Part shown: positions 13,901-14,607 of the stretch, piece by piece
How positions within the stretch are numbered: position 1 is the stretch's first letter
Layout: each line of letters opens with the position of its first letter
Source: Bordetella parapertussis
Lineage (GTDB): Bacteria; Cyanobacteriota; Cyanobacteriia; PCC-6307; Cyanobiaceae
DNA length: 14,607 bases
Assembly: GCA_943324725.2 (NCBI GenBank)
Contig: CALPMR020000041.1
Location: forward strand, 1-14,607
Direction of reading: 5' to 3'
Position numbers and translations under genes: made by a program
Notes under the pieces: generated by a model
The model's database searches: none
What the model was told of the DNA's origin: nothing
What the model saw: the letters and a program-made list of their open reading frames with translations, nothing else

Positions 13901-14413
13901 GCACCCCGCTGGCAGGGGGACTCAATTGTGCTGGTGCAGACGGCCAGGATCAGGCCGGCCCAGCGGCTGGAGCTGTGGCTGCAGCTGCTGCTCGCCGTCG
14001 CGGCCGACCCCGCCAGCGGCCGCCAACCGCTTCAGGGAGTGGTGATCGCCCGCGACGACAAGCGCAAAGACCTATTCAGCCCCCAGTACCGGCTCAAACC
14101 ACCACCCCTGGCGCAGGCCCGGGCCGAACTGGAGCGGCTGGCGGCCCTGCAACAGCACTGGCGTGAGCGCTGCTGGCCGGTGCCACCGCTGAGCGGCTGG
14201 GCCTGGGTGTCGGCTGAAGCCAGGCGGACCGGCTCGGGCTTCGAGGCCGCCCAGCGCCTCTGGGAAGGGGGTGCGAACCAGTGGGCCGAGCGGCAGCAGG
14301 AGGAGATGGCGGTCTGCTTCGGCGCCACTCTGGAGGCGAGCGAGCTGATCGATGCCCAGTTCGAGGCGAGGGCGCAGGAACTCTGGGAGCCTGTGCTGAA
14401 GGCCCAGTTGTGA
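10958..14413 (+). CDS. recC: Exodeoxyribonuclease V gamma subunit, RecC
   Basis: 1151 residues, close to E. coli RecC (1122). RecC is the scaffold and Chi-recognition subunit of the RecBCD helicase-nuclease that processes double-strand DNA ends. Correspondences with E. coli RecC: N-terminus LTVFRSNRAELL with GIAANLRYPFP; near residue 408 LEFHPCPGPLRQVQIVRDRLL followed by RDILVMTP and the FAPLITAVFG stretch; near 685-720 ISALEPMRAIPHRVIVLMGLDAGPFPRQ. As expected, there is no intact Walker A, since RecC is a dead helicase fold. Start is GTG 10958; the nearby ATG at 10953 is out of frame and stops at once. Residues 78-127 form a Gly/Ser/Asp-rich insertion absent from E. coli RecC. recB follows 27 bp after the stop. 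Confidence 0.95.
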   Translation: MLTVFRSNRAELLAQILAAQLSLNPPDPLETVQVVVNTWPTSRWLGEQLASHLGGIAANLRYPFPGARLRELVEVVLQQSPGAAGDLVADRGGVRGADHEAHNDKGTEQSAKGAGESGGGSPAPPLIDPWRANVLVWPLLEELPAVAAGPSGAPLRPWLDRFAAQERLERDAWQLGRAIADAFDDYGLYRPAMVRAWAQGKALDDSGLPLPPSQQWQAVLYQALAERLGCDPFGVRVEAAITRLGQRQRLPQLADQRLRLFGLSSMAPVQVRLLQALSGLIPVELYLLTPCPELWQRCADRRRQLSDSLALAEPFGMDWMLQAPGLEARFGRLGGEFQQLLEGTGEAQLGRWEAGDLFVAPASVVEQTPAAGSAPPAAPPPLLHQLQAQLFDPAVVPSLRRAAGDCSLEFHPCPGPLRQVQIVRDRLLQLLAADASLQPRDILVMTPQVDHFAPLITAVFGDTGATGVDLPWRLTDRSQQSSAGIGRALLQLLRLAGGRLSASELESLLSCGPLQQHFELSAQETAQLTTTLQHCGFRWGLDGRDRGGDPSHSLRWSLDRLLLGLVLPATPGLAPARTAPAASGASLDLSGRWLRLLDRLQHWLSVLRQGASVAGWAELLVELLADLFGDGGEAAWELPPLLAAIDSWRQAAEVCALSLDAQVVADGLDEGLSVDSGRFGHRSGALTISALEPMRAIPHRVIVLMGLDAGPFPRQSSRSGFHLMESRRRLGDPDPADQDRYALMEALLSARDHLLISWSCRDDRSGEPLEPASPVRQWMQWLDGELEGGGAALVAIHAPSPLERSNFLASPERPAASCDRRLLAARNLLESAPPPPAAALLQGPMPEALEPAAPASALNDLVAWLKAPQKHWLAAMGLRPGEWQERIEDLDPLALEERQRAALLRDLLAELEANPKAAPGEGPGAAADWLQHYRGQGRLPALAGGELEAEALQQRWSSLRSCLESLGPRHQEPLVWQAWQGAPRWQGDSIVLVQTARIRPAQRLELWLQLLLAVAADPASGRQPLQGVVIARDDKRKDLFSPQYRLKPPPLAQARAELERLAALQQHWRERCWPVPPLSGWAWVSAEARRTGSGFEAAQRLWEGGANQWAERQQEEMAVCFGATLEASELIDAQFEARAQELWEPVLKAQL

Positions 14414-14449
14414 AGGTGCACTTGTGACGGCCCCGTTGTGATGGCGACC
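14408..14449 (+). repeat. TTGTGA repeated three times at a 14-bp period across the recC-recB junction
   Basis: TTGTGA begins at 14408, 14422 and 14436, exactly 14 bp apart. The first supplies the recC stop (TTG TGA). The third runs into the recB start (TTGTGATGG, containing overlapping TGA and ATG). Bases between copies are less conserved. The pattern suggests two small duplications of an ancestral recC/recB stop-start overlap. Confidence 0.65.
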
Positions 14450-14607
14450 TTCGAGGCCAACACCTTTCCCCTCGACCCCGGCGTGCGCCTGCTGGAGGCC
14501 AGCGCCGGCACGGGCAAGACCTTCGCCCTGGCCCACCTGGTGCTGCGGCTGATCGCCGAGCAGCAGCTGGAATTGCGGCGCCTGCTGGTGGTCACCTTCA
14601 CCGAGGC
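14441..14607 (+). CDS. recB: Exodeoxyribonuclease V beta subunit, RecB (N-terminal 55 residues, cut by window edge)
   Basis: RecB is the 3'-5' superfamily 1 helicase and nuclease subunit of RecBCD. Only the first 55 codons are visible, but they are diagnostic: MATFEANTFPLDPGVRLLEASAGTGKTFALAH contains the Walker A motif with K26, and RRLLVVTFTEA is helicase motif Ia as in E. coli RecB (LLVVTFTEA). The ATG at 14441 is directly preceded by an in-frame GTG (14438) that could also initiate. It lies 27 bp after the recC stop, in the same operon. The rest of the gene, including the nuclease domain, and any recD lie outside the window. Confidence 0.94.
   Translation, partial: MATFEANTFPLDPGVRLLEASAGTGKTFALAHLVLRLIAEQQLELRRLLVVTFTE

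Noticed and set aside
10958..14413. E. coli Chi octamers (GCTGGTGG) seen in and around recC and elsewhere
   Set aside because: Chi sequences differ between lineages and the cyanobacterial one is not established; the octamer is common by chance in GC-rich coding DNA.
1..14607. Mobile elements, prophage, CRISPR arrays or defence islands
   Set aside because: No transposase, integrase, terminal inverted repeats, regularly spaced repeats or toxin-antitoxin-like pairs were seen; RecBC is a housekeeping repair system.

Overview
The window reads as a chromosomal segment of a high-GC (roughly two-thirds G+C by eye) unicellular cyanobacterium of the Synechococcus/Cyanobium type. The strongest lineage marker is a Ycf54 protein, a chlorophyll-cyclase partner found only in oxygenic phototrophs. 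A DUF6761 protein that I know only from cyanobacteria, several cyanobacterial-style hypotheticals, and at least five HIP1 octamers (GCGATCGC) agree with this. I see no transposase, integrase, phage gene, CRISPR array, tRNA or rRNA. The genes are mostly housekeeping and tightly packed.

Layout. 1-874 (-): 5' part of a glutamate decarboxylase gene, cut by the window edge. 1004-2044 (+): a nitrilase-superfamily amidohydrolase, divergent from it. 2071-2355 and 2504-3073 (+): a small unknown protein and a three-helix membrane protein. 3215-4150 (-): folB then folK, two successive steps of folate synthesis. 4151-4807: the largest gene-free stretch (657 bp), with a perfect hairpin and a palindrome. 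4808-5587 (-): an OmpR-type response regulator whose receiver has lost its phospho-acceptor aspartate. 5887-6153 (+): DUF6761 protein. 8103-6169 (-): a probable four-gene unit, plsC-like acyltransferase, exported helical-repeat-like protein, bolA, monothiol glutaredoxin. 8242-9305 (+): pdxJ and ycf54, overlapping by four bases. 9430-9810 (-): small unknown protein. 10127-10825 (+): metallophosphoesterase. 10958-14607 (+): recC followed by the start of recB, running off the window.

How the genes work together. BolA and the CGFS glutaredoxin are known to form a [2Fe-2S]-bridged complex and sit 8 bp apart. FolB supplies the substrate of FolK. PdxJ makes the PLP used by enzymes such as the glutamate decarboxylase at the left edge. 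RecB and RecC are subunits of the same helicase-nuclease; recD is not in view.

I found no convincing new multi-gene system. The observations most worth a second look are the pseudo-receiver regulator, a low-complexity insertion in RecC, a 14-bp triplication that appears to have uncoupled recC from recB, and structured gene-free DNA at 3138-3210 and 4151-4807.
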